Origin: Albugo candida
Taxonomy: Eukaryota > Oomycota > Peronosporomycetes > Albuginales
Length of the DNA stretch: 64,000 nucleotides
Assembly: GCA_040437565.1 (NCBI GenBank)
Contig: JBDOQK010000074.1
Span: 1-64,000, forward strand
Reading direction: 5' to 3'
Shown: positions 11,296-22,196 of the stretch, in pieces
Layout: every line of letters starts with the position of its first letter
How positions within the stretch are numbered: the stretch's first letter is position 1
Notes under the pieces: generated by a model
Told to the model about the DNA's origin: nothing
The model's database searches: none
Seen by the model: the letters and a program-made list of their open reading frames with translations, nothing else
Made by a program: the position numbers and the translations under genes

Positions 11296-12838
11296 ATTTG
11301 GGTACGTCTCTTGATCACTTTCGACTACCAGTTGCTGGTGCTCCTCAGTTTTCTTCTTATGGGCAAAGCAATCGCTTGTGTTGTGCGGTCTTCTTTGTGA
11401 TGAGAGTAGAACTTATCGCCACCATCCGACCTTGAAGTTGGTCTTGTTACTTCCTTTTTGCTCTTGTACTGTTGTCCATTCTTGTGAACACTATTTCCTT
11501 CGCTACTACCGTATTTATCTTCGCGGCCTCTGTATGGTCCCCGCCCTTCTCGTGCAGTGGGCACCTTGTGCAGTCGCTCTTGTTTCTCCAGTCGCGAAAA
11601 TTATTGCTATTGAGTGTTTTGTGTTTTACACCCTCAGCTGCAAGCTTGTCTTGCCATGCCATCGGCATCCCACGCTTGAATTAGTGGCGCATCTACACAT
11701 CTGGAATCACCTCGGCCTTTTCAGGGAGCTCTGCAAAAAAAACCGAACATTCTCGCGCAGAAGCTGGGAGAACATGAGTACACTTTTATCCTGTCGCTTG
11801 GTTGCGTTCCATAGTTCGTGGTCCAGATCTTCGCTAAATCCTTCTGGCACAGAAAGCGGTCCCACGGCTGTATAGAATTGGTCAAAAGAACATGTTTCGG
11901 ATCTTTCTTGGGCCACCAACAGGTCCACATCATGAGCAAGGTCCCTTCACTTAGCGCAATCAAGTTGAGGCTCTTCTGTTCTTCGTTCCATCGCTTCCTC
12001 NNNNNNNNNNNNNNNNNNNNNNNNNNNNNNNNNNNNNNNNNNNNNNNNNNNNNNNNNNNNNNNNNNNNNNNNNNNNNNNNNNNNNNNNNNNNNNNNNNNN
12101 GTCTTCACTGCTGATGTCGTCCTCCTTTAACACATTTGGGTACGTCTCTTGATCACTTTCGACTACCAGTTGCTGGTGCTCCTCAGTTTTCTTCTTATGG
12201 GCAAAGCAATCGCTTGTGTTGTGCGGTCTTCTTTGTGATGAGAGTAGAACTTATCGCCACCATCCGACCTTGAAGTTGGTCTTGTTACTTCCTTTTTGCT
12301 CTTGTACTGTTGTCCATTCTTGTGAACACTATTTCCTTCGCTACTACCGTATTTATCTTCGCGGCCTCTGTATGGTCCCCGCCCTTCTCGTGCAGTGGGC
12401 ACCTTGTGCAGTCGCTCTTGTTTCTCCAGTCGCGAAAATTATTGCTATTGAGTGTTTTGTGTTTTACACCCTCAGCTGCAAGCTTGTCTTGCCATGCCAT
12501 CGGCATCCCACGCTTGAATTAGTGGCGCATCTACACATCTGGAATCACCTCGGCCTTTTCAGGGAGCTCTGCAAAAAAAACCGAACATTCTCGCGCAGAA
12601 GCTGGGAGAACATGAGTACACTTTTATCCTGTCGCTTGGTTGCGTTCCATAGTTCGTGGTCCAGATCTTCGCTAAATCCTTCTGGCACAGAAAGCGGTCC
12701 CACGGCTGTATAGAATTGGTCAAAAGAACATGTTTCGGATCTTTCTTGGGCCACCAACAGGTCCACATCATGAGCAAGGTCCCTTCACTTAGCGCAATCA
12801 AGTTGAGGCTCTTCTGTTCTTCGTTCCATCGCTTCCTC
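11263..12838. repeat. gap 12001-12100 with false flanking duplication (738 bp)
   Basis: 11263-12000 and 12101-12838 are the same sequence on either side of 100 Ns, so every frame in this part of the gag/protease region appears twice with an offset of 838. Treat the second copy as an assembly artefact. Confidence 0.95.
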
Positions 12839-13160
12839 TTAGCGAGGCTCTGAATTTCGCAACTCCACTTCAGAAAGCTGAGTGGACTTCCACCCTTGAC
12901 CTTTGCATCTTTCCTTGCAGGGTATTCGCTGGGATGTCATCTTTGCATGGAGAAATTACCACCGTGTTGACGAAGTCTTCATCGTTCTGTCGGCTCATGC
13001 TGGATGGGTCTTGATTCTCTTCTGTACGACTCGGATTTGATTGGTATCCACTGAGCAAGTCATTTTTCTCCGCATCTTTACGTACGAAAACCCCGTGCTT
13101 CATGGACTTAGTATGACATGCTGCATGTAGACATGACAGTGACATGCCGCATGAAGACAT
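11325..13160 (-). pseudogene. gag-like region of the nested element (fossil)
   Basis: Lies between the right inverted repeat and the protease. It is rich in charged residues. A basic linker appears at 11564-11325 (REGRGPYRGREDKYGSS and a KSKKEVTRPTSR tail with an H..H..H-type run, DKFYSHHKED). The first codons of the rightmost frame, near 13160, overlap the inverted repeat. It is called gag by position rather than by a conserved motif. It appears longer than it is because of the gap duplication at 11263-12838. Confidence 0.5.
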
Positions 13161-13303
13161 GATAGTTGGAGGCTGTATATAGTCTTTAGTTTAAGCACGT
13201 TAGGCATTACACCTTTTGAATACATTCTCATTTTTACCAACCTCTCCACAAGCCTTCCTAACAAGACGTGCGGGGCCGATATCCCCTCTTCTAGCCAAGG
13301 GCG
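13091..13303 (-). repeat. right inverted terminal repeat of the nested element
   Basis: The reverse complement of this block follows 7303-7490 closely, with additional sequence. Here the ACATG..GCATG module is present twice (about 13128-13155), giving about 25 extra bases. It ends CTAGCCAAGGGCG at 13303. Confidence 0.8.
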
Positions 13304-15020
13304 TTTCAATGGATTTCAAATGTATTGTGATCACGAGAATCTCCTTCGCATTTTTGGTCCGGAACAAAACAAAAAGAAGAACTCTGTTGGAAGACTCCAT
13401 CGATGAAGCATGAAACTGATGTCGTTTGACTATGAGGCTTATCATATCGCAGGAATTGTGAATGTATGGGCAGCTATCCTTTCTCACTGGTTAGATGCAC
13501 CAGATGAGCGTAAGTCAGTAGATAGGCTGAGTAGAAAAACCAACTTCCGTCTCCGACCAATATACTCCTATAAGCCAAACTACCAGGAAACAGGCCCCTG
13601 ACAGCATATAAAGTTATAGCGAACATGCAGAAGACATATTTTCACGGTGGGGTTACCGGTTTGAGATTTTGCAAGTTAAAACAAGTTTGGGAGAAAGAGG
13701 GTCTTATTTAGATCCTCAATCAAGATGTGGGAGTCACTATTCGGGTTCTGATTGTTGAACACCATGGTAGTGCAGGACATTGGGGTTTAACGCTTTATCG
13801 TTTGTGCTGGAAAGAAAGTTTTGGCTGCATCAGCTTTAAGCCAAGTGCAACGAGCTTGTGCAAACTGTCTTATCTGGTTACAAACCAAGACAGGAAAAAT
13901 TATACCAATCAATGTACGTGGACATTCCAAAAGTAATGCGAGATCACACTCGAATTACTACTTTGTTGGTCCATCGAATAATGGTGAGCGATGCTCGTTT
14001 TTAAAGATGCTTCCAGTCATTATTGTTTATTACATACTCGTAAAAACCCGAGTGCCTAACATGCTGATTAGTGCATGATTGAATGGAACTCGCTATTTGC
14101 GATGGCAAAAAATTGGGCAAGTGATAGTTGAACTCTCTCCAAAAGAAAGTGATCGCTGAGCTCGCTCGTCTTACCGGACCCTCATGCGAATATATTCTTA
14201 CGTATTGTCATGAAAAGAATGAAAGTGTAGAGCGCATCAATAGGGATTTATTACAGTGGCTGAGGGCTATGGGGGCAGAAATGAAACTGGATATGACGAA
14301 ATGGTCTGACAGTATCTCGAGTGTCATGAGAATATTGATACAAAATCCTCGTCAGCCGGTAGCTGGAAGAACTGCTATTGAATGTTTTGCAGTATTGAAG
14401 CCAGATGCTTTACTAAATCGTATTTTTATGATTTATGATATGGCTGTCCCGATAGCAGTGTAAATCCGTACATGTAATGAAAGCTGCAGATTTTGCACGA
14501 GCTACTACTGAATACTCATTTGGAGATTGCTGATGAAGCGGAGAGGAGACAACACAAGAGTCAAGTGATTCAGAGAGGCGTGCAACTTAAGGTATTTAGT
14601 GTTGGTAATATGGTTCTTTGGGTGTAAGTCGACATGAAACTAAATTCGCATAACCTTAGGGTTCATTGGCTAGGCTTCTGTTGAGTTATAGAATGCAAAG
14701 AATATCCATGTGAAATATAGACTAGTTCACAAGCCGTGCAAACGAAGCTCGCTGCAGTCACTTAAAACCCTATTGCAGCTCGGAGCTAGGGGCAAATAAA
14801 GACATGGTGGCGCACGTATTCAACCAAAATTAGAATATGATGCTGGATGTGGAGTCGATCTGCGGTCATCGTAAACTACAGAAGAAATGGGAGCTACAGA
14901 TCAAATGGTAGGGTCTCGAAGAGGTGGAGGAGGAGGCATCATGAGAACCTTATGTATCTTAAAGCGAATTGTGCTTGCTCTACTCTCGCGATATCGTCAG
15001 AGTTGTGACTCAAGACATTA
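13304..15020 (+). mobile_element. old Ty3/gypsy fossil, right part (RNase H end, integrase, chromodomain)
   Basis: Resumes the element interrupted at 7302. 13410-13601 has the YEAYHIAGIVNVWA connection motif. 13727-13936 carries the integrase zinc-binding region (HHGSAGHWG, then a C..C pair near 13850-13875). 14128-14463 has the end of the integrase core (NESVERINRDLLQWLRAMG, GRTAIECFAVL). About 14500-15010 has a chromodomain-like tail (VLWV, HWLGF, KKWELQIKW). Oomycete gypsy elements commonly end this way. It is old, with many breaks. I could not define LTRs. Confidence 0.7.
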
Positions 15021-15104
15021 GATTCCCATTTTGGGAGTAGTGTGGTAAAAAATGGCCATTTAAAGGAAACCAATCGGATATGTAACGTACAGTATATGTA
15101 CGTC

Positions 15105-15958
15105 ATTTTGTTCAGGTCAGTACTCTACAAGTAGATGTGTGGCATAGATCAGCTAGGTTCATATGTATTGATCAATAAACCAATGGCTGTGGGAAGCTGT
15201 TTCTTAAGGCTTAGACTAACTAGTATAGTGAACTAAGGATCATCGGAAAATAATAAACATACAGCTTATCTTTATACTGATTAGTAGTGTTTCTGAATTA
15301 TTTCAGCCATCTGATCAAGGGCATCGAGTAGTTTAATCCGGAGACCACCACAGGTGTCAAATTGTAGCCAGTATTCCCAAACTTTTGGTGATGATTGATC
15401 CTGCTGCAGATATTGGGCATACCACGAAACATTATATGTCGAAAGAGCGCAACTGTTGATGTGGAAAGCCGCGTGCAGCAGNNNNNNNNNNNNNNNNNNN
15501 NNNNNNNNNNNNNNNNNNNNNNNNNNNNNNNNNNNNNNNNNNNNNNNNNNNNNNNNNNNNNNNNNNNNNNNNNNNNNNNNNATTTTGTTCAGGTCAGTAC
15601 TCTACAAGTAGATGTGTGGCATAGATCAGCTAGGTTCATATGTATTGATCAATAAACCAATGGCTGTGGGAAGCTGTTTCTTAAGGCTTAGACTAACTAG
15701 TATAGTGAACTAAGGATCATCGGAAAATAATAAACATACAGCTTATCTTTATACTGATTAGTAGTGTTTCTGAATTATTTCAGCCATCTGATCAAGGGCA
15801 TCGAGTAGTTTAATCCGGAGACCACCACAGGTGTCAAATTGTAGCCAGTATTCCCAAACTTTTGGTGATGATTGATCCTGCTGCAGATATTGGGCATACC
15901 ACGAAACATTATATGTCGAAAGAGCGCAACTGTTGATGTGGAAAGCCGCGTGCAGCAG
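15105..15958. repeat. gap 15482-15581 with false flanking duplication (377 bp)
   Basis: 15105-15481 equals 15582-15958, separated by 100 Ns. The duplicated sequence itself is non-coding and may be the terminal region of the preceding gypsy fossil. No second biological copy was found in the window. Confidence 0.95.
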
Positions 15959-16069
15959 AATGGGAACAGCGATTTATCGAAACCTACACAGAAAATTGGC
16001 TAGGACCACAATACCAAACACATTAAGCTCTTTATTTTTCATCTACTTTTGAGCTCATCAGCAGGCTAG

Positions 16070-17402
16070 GAGGCCAATGGCAAACGTGTCGACTCCTCGC
16101 TAGCACGCAAAGTCGCCGAGACGAACGTATCCAATCTGAACGCGGCCGCTAACCCACTCGAGCTGCACGAGGGAGACGCAATCGTTATTGGGCGAGTTCA
16201 AGGCCCCAGATAGCAGGGGTCGTATCTCCGAAGCATGCTCTGAGACAATAGACCGGCTTGAGGGACTCCTCGTAGGGATGGCGCAGAAGCAAGCACATTT
16301 ATGGCATTCCAGCTGAAGATAAAAGATGAGCTAAGTCTACGGGCTGAAGCTGCGCACACGTCAACCCCTGTGAACATATTATACGGTTGAAACGCGCTCA
16401 CGCGCACTGGCTTTATCGAAGCGCGTGGCCAGAGGATGAGGAGCATCTCACTCGATGAGCCGATCGATGCCAAATGACGTGCCGTCGCAACAGGAGTGAC
16501 AATGTCGGCCGGCAAATCCGTCGAAGTATTTTGCGCAAGCGGATGAATACGGGCTCAAGATACCAAAGCCTAGGGACCTGTATTGTACCGGCTTTGCTAA
16601 CTTCACCGGTAAGGAAACATTTTCAGGTATAAGCGCCAACTTCAAGACGTGTAGAATTCGTTTCCTATAGCGAAACAGCATCGCTGATGAGCTGGGGTGA
16701 TTGGCCGAAGAGTTCAAGGTCCTCGCGCTGAATGGTAAGGGAGATAGCGTGGCACTCAATTACTTCGAGGAGATGTGGACTGTATGGTTGGCGGTGTCAA
16801 ATGCACTCGAGAACGTCATGAACAACATGCTGATGCTGTAAAGGGAAAAGGATCACAACAAGACGTGGCCCGAGCACTGCTAGTACCTAGTACTAGTAGT
16901 GCTCGGGCCACGATAAGGAAGGTAATTACAGAACTAGATAAACACTGTAATAATATCCTTGACAAACTACCTAGTTTACATGGCAGATCGGTCGGGTAGC
17001 TCGGAGAAGAGTGCGCTGAAATGCCTACAAGAGTCGACTCCAGTGCATATATAGAGCGCTATATTAACTCTGCTGAATGGGGAGCTACAGTATTACCTTG
17101 TGCAAGCCGCCGAGCTTGTAGCTTTTACGACGATGTCGACATCAGTATGAGAAAGCCGAAAAGTGACAAGTAGAGCAGCTTAGTTGGATGACCATGGCGC
17201 GAGAAATGAGGTCGATGCTCCGGCGGTGTGCGAAGCCACAATTTTGGCATGGGTAGGAAAAACCGAGTCACGTACATGTGATGGATGCAGCGATACTAAG
17301 AACATTGAAGCCAGGCGCCGTAGAACTTGTAGTCCACCATCTTGTCGGCGAAGATATAAAAACTCTTTGCTGAGTAGGTGAACATGTTTTGAATCTTTTT
17401 TG
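16070..17402 (+). mobile_element. Ty1/copia-type gag and protease fossil
   Basis: Plus-strand frames read like the gag of oomycete copia elements: EFKAPDSRGRISEACSETI near 16195-16250, then YFAQADEYGLKIPKPRDLY and FANFTGKETFSGISANF at about 16530-16645, then NYFEEMWTVWLAVSNALE with TWPEHC near 16760-16880. Downstream at about 17285-17400 is a stretch resembling the substrate-binding part of a copia protease (LKPGAVELVVHHLVGED). It is more GC-rich than its surroundings. It is a fossil with many breaks, is interrupted by a palindrome at 16864-16912, and is cut on the right by a gap. Confidence 0.5.
16864..16912. repeat. 49-bp near-perfect palindrome
   Basis: CGTGGCCCGAGCACT is followed at the far end by its exact reverse complement AGTGCTCGGGCCACG. 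The middle (GCTAGTACCTAGTACTAGT) is also largely self-complementary, so nearly the whole block can fold. The left arm is copia gag sequence (the WPEH codons), so the right arm is an inverted copy of gag. The 16913-16990 sequence beyond it is AT-rich and no longer gag-like. Confidence 0.85.
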
Positions 17403-17502
17403 NNNNNNNNNNNNNNNNNNNNNNNNNNNNNNNNNNNNNNNNNNNNNNNNNNNNNNNNNNNNNNNNNNNNNNNNNNNNNNNNNNNNNNNNNNNNNNNNNN
17501 NN
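17403..17502. other. assembly gap (100 N), no flanking duplication
   Basis: One hundred Ns with unrelated flanks. The right flank (17503-17776) is non-coding. No gene is seen there. Confidence 0.95.
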
Positions 17503-17776
17503 GGTACTTTCCACGTCATCACACAGGGGTGATGACTGATCAACAATCATACAATCACCCAAAACAGGGTGACTCATGAGGGTTGCCACGTCACTACAAG
17601 TGGACGCTAGCACCCTTGGTTGTGTCGATATGTCGACTTGAACCATTGTTTTCGAGAGGAAGGAGTTGAAAAAGGTTTTTTTTGGAGTTGTTTTACTAAA
17701 TTGGCGGGTTACTTAGTAGCCGGCAAATTGAGAAGTCGAGAATGATAGCCTCGTTTGCAGTCCATATGGTTGAATC

Positions 17777-19048
17777 CTTACTCTCGGCAATTAGCCAATC
17801 ACATCAAAATGTGTCCAACATTAGCCAATCATATCAAAATGAGGGGATTTTACCAAACGCACTGAGGGGATTTGAACGGTTCCCTATCTAAGGATGGGGT
17901 TAAAACAAATTCCGCAATTCGATCAAACAAACATTGTTTTATACATGTTTTATACAAGGACCATTTGTCTTTTTCCACCATGTGGGTTTCTTGCTCCTGA
18001 AGAGGGAAAAAACACCATACAAATTAGCAAAGCCAATGCCTCGCCCTCATGATCCTATCTGGTTGCTCTTTGGTCCCAAGTATAAGGATCCTAATGGGTA
18101 CAAAAGAATAGAAGGAGTGCGATGTAATGCCTGTAGCAAGTCAGTCGTTGCCTTGGCGCAACGGCTGAAGGACCACTCAAAAAAGTGTTCCGCTAGGGGC
18201 AGAGACAGAATTGGTAGACTGCCACCTTCGAGCGAAGTTTCATCAGGCAGGTGGTAGCAATATCAGGAGCACTATAGGTAACAGTAGCGGCGTGGTGACA
18301 GTTTCAAACAGAGTTGAGACTACTTCAGAGTCACCAAGTGGTCTGAGTCAAAGCTCTCAGCANNNNNNNNNNNNNNNNNNNNNNNNNNNNNNNNNNNNNN
18401 NNNNNNNNNNNNNNNNNNNNNNNNNNNNNNNNNNNNNNNNNNNNNNNNNNNNNNNNNNNNNNCTTACTCTCGGCAATTAGCCAATCACATCAAAATGTGT
18501 CCAACATTAGCCAATCATATCAAAATGAGGGGATTTTACCAAACGCACTGAGGGGATTTGAACGGTTCCCTATCTAAGGATGGGGTTAAAACAAATTCCG
18601 CAATTCGATCAAACAAACATTGTTTTATACATGTTTTATACAAGGACCATTTGTCTTTTTCCACCATGTGGGTTTCTTGCTCCTGAAGAGGGAAAAAACA
18701 CCATACAAATTAGCAAAGCCAATGCCTCGCCCTCATGATCCTATCTGGTTGCTCTTTGGTCCCAAGTATAAGGATCCTAATGGGTACAAAAGAATAGAAG
18801 GAGTGCGATGTAATGCCTGTAGCAAGTCAGTCGTTGCCTTGGCGCAACGGCTGAAGGACCACTCAAAAAAGTGTTCCGCTAGGGGCAGAGACAGAATTGG
18901 TAGACTGCCACCTTCGAGCGAAGTTTCATCAGGCAGGTGGTAGCAATATCAGGAGCACTATAGGTAACAGTAGCGGCGTGGTGACAGTTTCAAACAGAGT
19001 TGAGACTACTTCAGAGTCACCAAGTGGTCTGAGTCAAAGCTCTCAGCA
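17777..19048. repeat. gap 18363-18462 with false flanking duplication (586 bp)
   Basis: 17777-18362 equals 18463-19048. The duplicated piece contains the hAT left end and BED zinc finger, so the finger appears twice (18036 and 18722) but is one locus. Confidence 0.95.
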
Positions 19049-21290
19049 GCAACAACAACTTACCAAGAGAAGCAACAGGGTAACAAATGGTGAAATTACT
19101 GCATTTGCAGACTCTGTCTCTCTCGAACAGCAAACCAGACTGGAAGGACTGTTAGCTAAGGCAATACATCGCTCTAGCCTACCATTCGCAGTGTTTGAAA
19201 GTGCAGACTGGTATGAGTTCTTCCTAGCTGTTCGCCCTGGTCCAAGGATCCCTAGCCGAGAGAATATTGGAGGGGAATTGTCGATGGTGAATACCAGAAC
19301 TTTATGCGAGACACGCTGACAGAGATATCAGAATTGCAGATGATATGCTTTTCGATTGACGGCGCGACCAAAGTATAAGAAACTGCTCAATCTTATGGCT
19401 TGTGGACCAAAATCCCTGTTCCTGGAACACTTTACTATGGAGTTGCGGCGTGAAGCCTCTAAAAATTTAAAGGAAAGGTGCTAGATTGCCAGAGCCGCCT
19501 AAAGGTGTCATCGGACAAAATTATTACGCCTCCAAATGAGAACAACATACTCGAGGGTATTGGAACCAATCAATTGATGTGGTCTTTCGTATCTGACTCT
19601 CCGAATGTCATAAAGAAATTAAGAAAGATGCTGCGTAGCTCAGAATCATTTGCAGTAGTGTTTGGATGTGCACCACATGCCCTCAATAACTTTTCTCTGA
19701 TTTTTTGAAGCTCGAAGTGCCCTCCCAAACTCTGAAAAAAGCAATGTTCATCGTGAAAAATCTCCGATGCATACATCTTGTCCAATCGCTCTTTGGTCAG
19801 CTCTGTGACGAAACATTTCACCGACAGTATACATTGATGCTCTTCACGCGTACCCGATGGTCGACAGCACATTTAATGTTTGCGAGACTGAATTATGTGA
19901 AGCCAGTGGTTACATCAATCGCTGCAGCAGTCCCTCACGATGACCGCTTCGATGAAGTGTCAGTGCCTGATGCTTTGCTTGGTGAAATTATGAACACGTC
20001 ATTCTGAAGAAGGTGCGCGTCCATGGAAGTCTTCATGAAGCCCATCTGCGATTGCTTTGCTTACTTGGAGGGCGATGAGGCGACCTTTTCTGCAGTGTAT
20101 GCCTGTTTTCTCTATCTAAAGTTTAGGTTATCAAAGCTCAAAAGAAACTCTAGAGACATTCTCGCGTTTGATGACGCAGCACTTGATCAGTTGGATAAGC
20201 ATTTAGAGAGCAGCTCAAGGATATATACAGCCCGGCGCATGCCTTGGCCTTTCGAACCGATCCTCTCTTTGACGACATGAGAGACAGACTTCGCAAGGAA
20301 AATGTCAATGAATTCATGGGGATGGGTCTAGGCAGCGTTTCTCATCAGTGTCGGTAGGCCCTAAAGCAGATTGCACCAGAGGATGCGGTCGAGATAGTTC
20401 TGGGTTAGTGGGCAAGGTATTGCATCAGAAAGCCGAAAAGCACAGACTTAGTTGCTATAGCACGGACTACGAAACCGGCACTGTTGTGGTCGCAGATGCA
20501 GGACAAGTATCCCAATCTTGCGCCGCTATTAGTTCAGGTACACAGTAATCCTAGTTGTGATGGTGGCGGTGAACGCGGCCACAAAATTGCAATGCGTGTG
20601 CACAGCAATACAAGGACTCGGCGTGCAGGAGGGAAAGTGGAGAGAAGCAGATCTTTGTGAGCTTCAATGCTAAGCAAACATCTCGTAGTTTAGGAGACTA
20701 CAGAAATGAGACAATCTTGGAAGCTACGGCAACTCTGAAGGCAACTCCTGAGGAGCAGGAGGCGGCTTATAATTCATCGGCTTCCAACGAGGGCGAGAAC
20801 ATCGGTGCAACGGCGCACTGTAGCACCGATATTGACGATCAGGATGTTGACAGTGGGGATACCAACGCCATGGAGGATGAAGGGCTGATTGGACTGCTCG
20901 ATGGAATTGCACAGCCGTCTGCCTTTTCAGATATGCAGCTGTTTGGATAAGGGGAGGAAGCAATTACGGAAAACCTCAACAACAGTAGAGCAGGAATCCA
21001 CCATTTGGCGATGACAGAAATTGTTGAAGCAGTTTCTGGTGGTGGCCAAGGATCCAGGAAGAGGAAACACTCGCAGCTGACCAAGTCCTCCTCCTCTGAC
21101 GAGAACTCAAAGAGCAGTGATAAAGGTAACAACTCCGATAAAGATGATGAGTGAGAACCCCAAAATAGTAATGATTAGGCGAATAAAACCCAAAAAAATG
21201 TCTGATTCAATTGGACGTACAAAACATGTAACAAACACGTTGTATAACACAGGTGTTTTAAACATGCACATCCTTATCCCTATCATTATC
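18550..21290 (+). mobile_element. hAT DNA transposon with BED zinc finger, broken transposase
   Basis: The frame from the likely ATG at 18722 starts MPRPHDPIWLLFG and gives a BED finger: W..F, then C..C (VRCNACSKS), then H and C in LKDHSKKC. A Gln run (near 19045) and the PF..FESADWYEFFLAVRP / IPSREN segment of hAT transposases follow. After that comes the RNase H-like core (GCAPHALNNF at 19668-19697) and the C-terminal dimerisation segment near 20500-20640 (YPNLAPLLVQVHSNP, GERGHKIAMRVHS). At least five changes of frame or stops separate the pieces, so it is inactive. Weak inverted end similarity (TAAGGATG..TTAAAACA near 18577 and its complement near 21255-21285) suggests the limits. The left copy at 17777-18362 is an assembly duplicate. 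Confidence 0.8.
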
Positions 21291-21527
21291 AAATATGGAC
21301 ATGGGGAAGAAACTAAAACGTTGTCCTATGCGAAGATGAATGTGCCAGAATGAATGCTATCACGTCGGTTCCAATTTACTGTACCGTTTCACTTTACCAT
21401 GTGGTTTTCCCATTGTAAATGGGCCATTGATGACGCCAGTATGTGTACTAATTCACTGTGTCATCTTTTGTTTCAAACACATGTTCAATTTCTTTCGTTT
21501 CCCCTTTCTCATTTATCATCTTTCGAA

Positions 21528-22196
21528 ATGGCACGCAAGGGGAAGAAGACGAACGGACACACGATGACAGAGAAGCCGTCGATGACTGAGGTGGCAGAGT
21601 CTACGTTTGCCAACTACGAGCCAATACTGGATTTGTGTGATGATCGTCCCGAGCCAACAGTGCCTGCTTGCGGGATACCAAAGAATGTGATCGCGGCAAT
21701 GATAGCTGCTGGCGCCAAGAAAGAGCAATTGGAGGGAGAGGATTTGTGTGTTCTGCGCGTTGAGAGTGTGGATTCGGAAGCTTGGAAATTGTATGAAGAC
21801 TGGGCTTCCTCTCTTGGAGAGGTTGATCCCATGGTAGTGGCTCACTATGCTCCGCCGCTTCATTTACGGCGCACGCTTCTTTGCCCTCCGCGAGCGTTGG
21901 TTGCTGACATTTTGGACGAAGCCAACAGCATCATCAACTTATTTGCGCCTCTTGTCATGGAGGACTTAGCCGAAGGGATTCCAGCGCTTCTCGCAGCTTT
22001 CACACCTCTACCGGCTCCAGTGGCTCCGATCAACATTCACCACGCCAAAGCTGCCGTCATTGCCTTGCAGCGTGCGATTCGCAACCCAGGTCCAACCTTC
22101 CCGGTGATCAACGGATTGCACAGAGGACTCTACATATGTCAAGTGGAGTACACTTGGAGCGGTGTTATTGTCGTTGTGTCGATCTTTCGATTGTGA
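21528..22196 (+). CDS. uncharacterised 222-residue protein
   Basis: A single open frame of 223 codons from an ATG at 21528 (MARKGKKTNG). An upstream in-frame ATG at 21354 would add 58 residues that look like translated non-coding sequence. The product begins basic, then is rich in Ala, Leu, Glu and Pro, with VLVADIL-type helices and an APLVMEDLAEGIPALLAAF stretch. No signal peptide, zinc finger or catalytic motif is seen. Its GC content is visibly higher than the flanks. It lies about 240 bp beyond the presumed right end of the hAT relic and may be the accessory or gag-like gene of another element. I do not recognise the family. Confidence 0.45.
   Translation: MARKGKKTNGHTMTEKPSMTEVAESTFANYEPILDLCDDRPEPTVPACGIPKNVIAAMIAAGAKKEQLEGEDLCVLRVESVDSEAWKLYEDWASSLGEVDPMVVAHYAPPLHLRRTLLCPPRALVADILDEANSIINLFAPLVMEDLAEGIPALLAAFTPLPAPVAPINIHHAKAAVIALQRAIRNPGPTFPVINGLHRGLYICQVEYTWSGVIVVVSIFRL

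Larger units (their letters stand above)
7303..13303 (-). mobile_element. Ty3/gypsy-type retroelement with inverted terminal repeats, nested in an older Ty3/gypsy fossil
   Basis: Read on the minus strand from right to left the parts are: gag-like region about 13160-11325; protease 11295-10831 (ALLDTGTSRSIV); reverse transcriptase within 10791-9970 (YLDD box in VVVYLDDFLVFS); RNase H about 9934-9414 (VYADASGTQAGG); and integrase about 8421-7540 (HVDLIGPYKDGSYG, ending GPFTIQTFHTNGTVTID). The order PR-RT-RH-IN is Ty3/gypsy. The ends are not the usual direct LTRs: about 190-210 bp at each end are inverted copies. The element is broken in several places but is clearly younger than its host fossil. 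Two gap-associated assembly duplications lie inside it, so its true length is shorter than shown. Confidence 0.8.

Noticed and set aside
11263-12838. Apparent tandem 738-bp repeat with duplicated open frames
   Set aside because: Both copies abut a 100-N gap exactly, which is an assembly overlap rather than a biological repeat.
13200-13487. Minus-strand frame crossing the right end of the nested element
   Set aside because: It runs from the old gypsy fossil into the inverted repeat; a shadow frame without protein features.
17777-19048. Two BED zinc finger genes in tandem
   Set aside because: Same gap-edge duplication; only one hAT finger exists.
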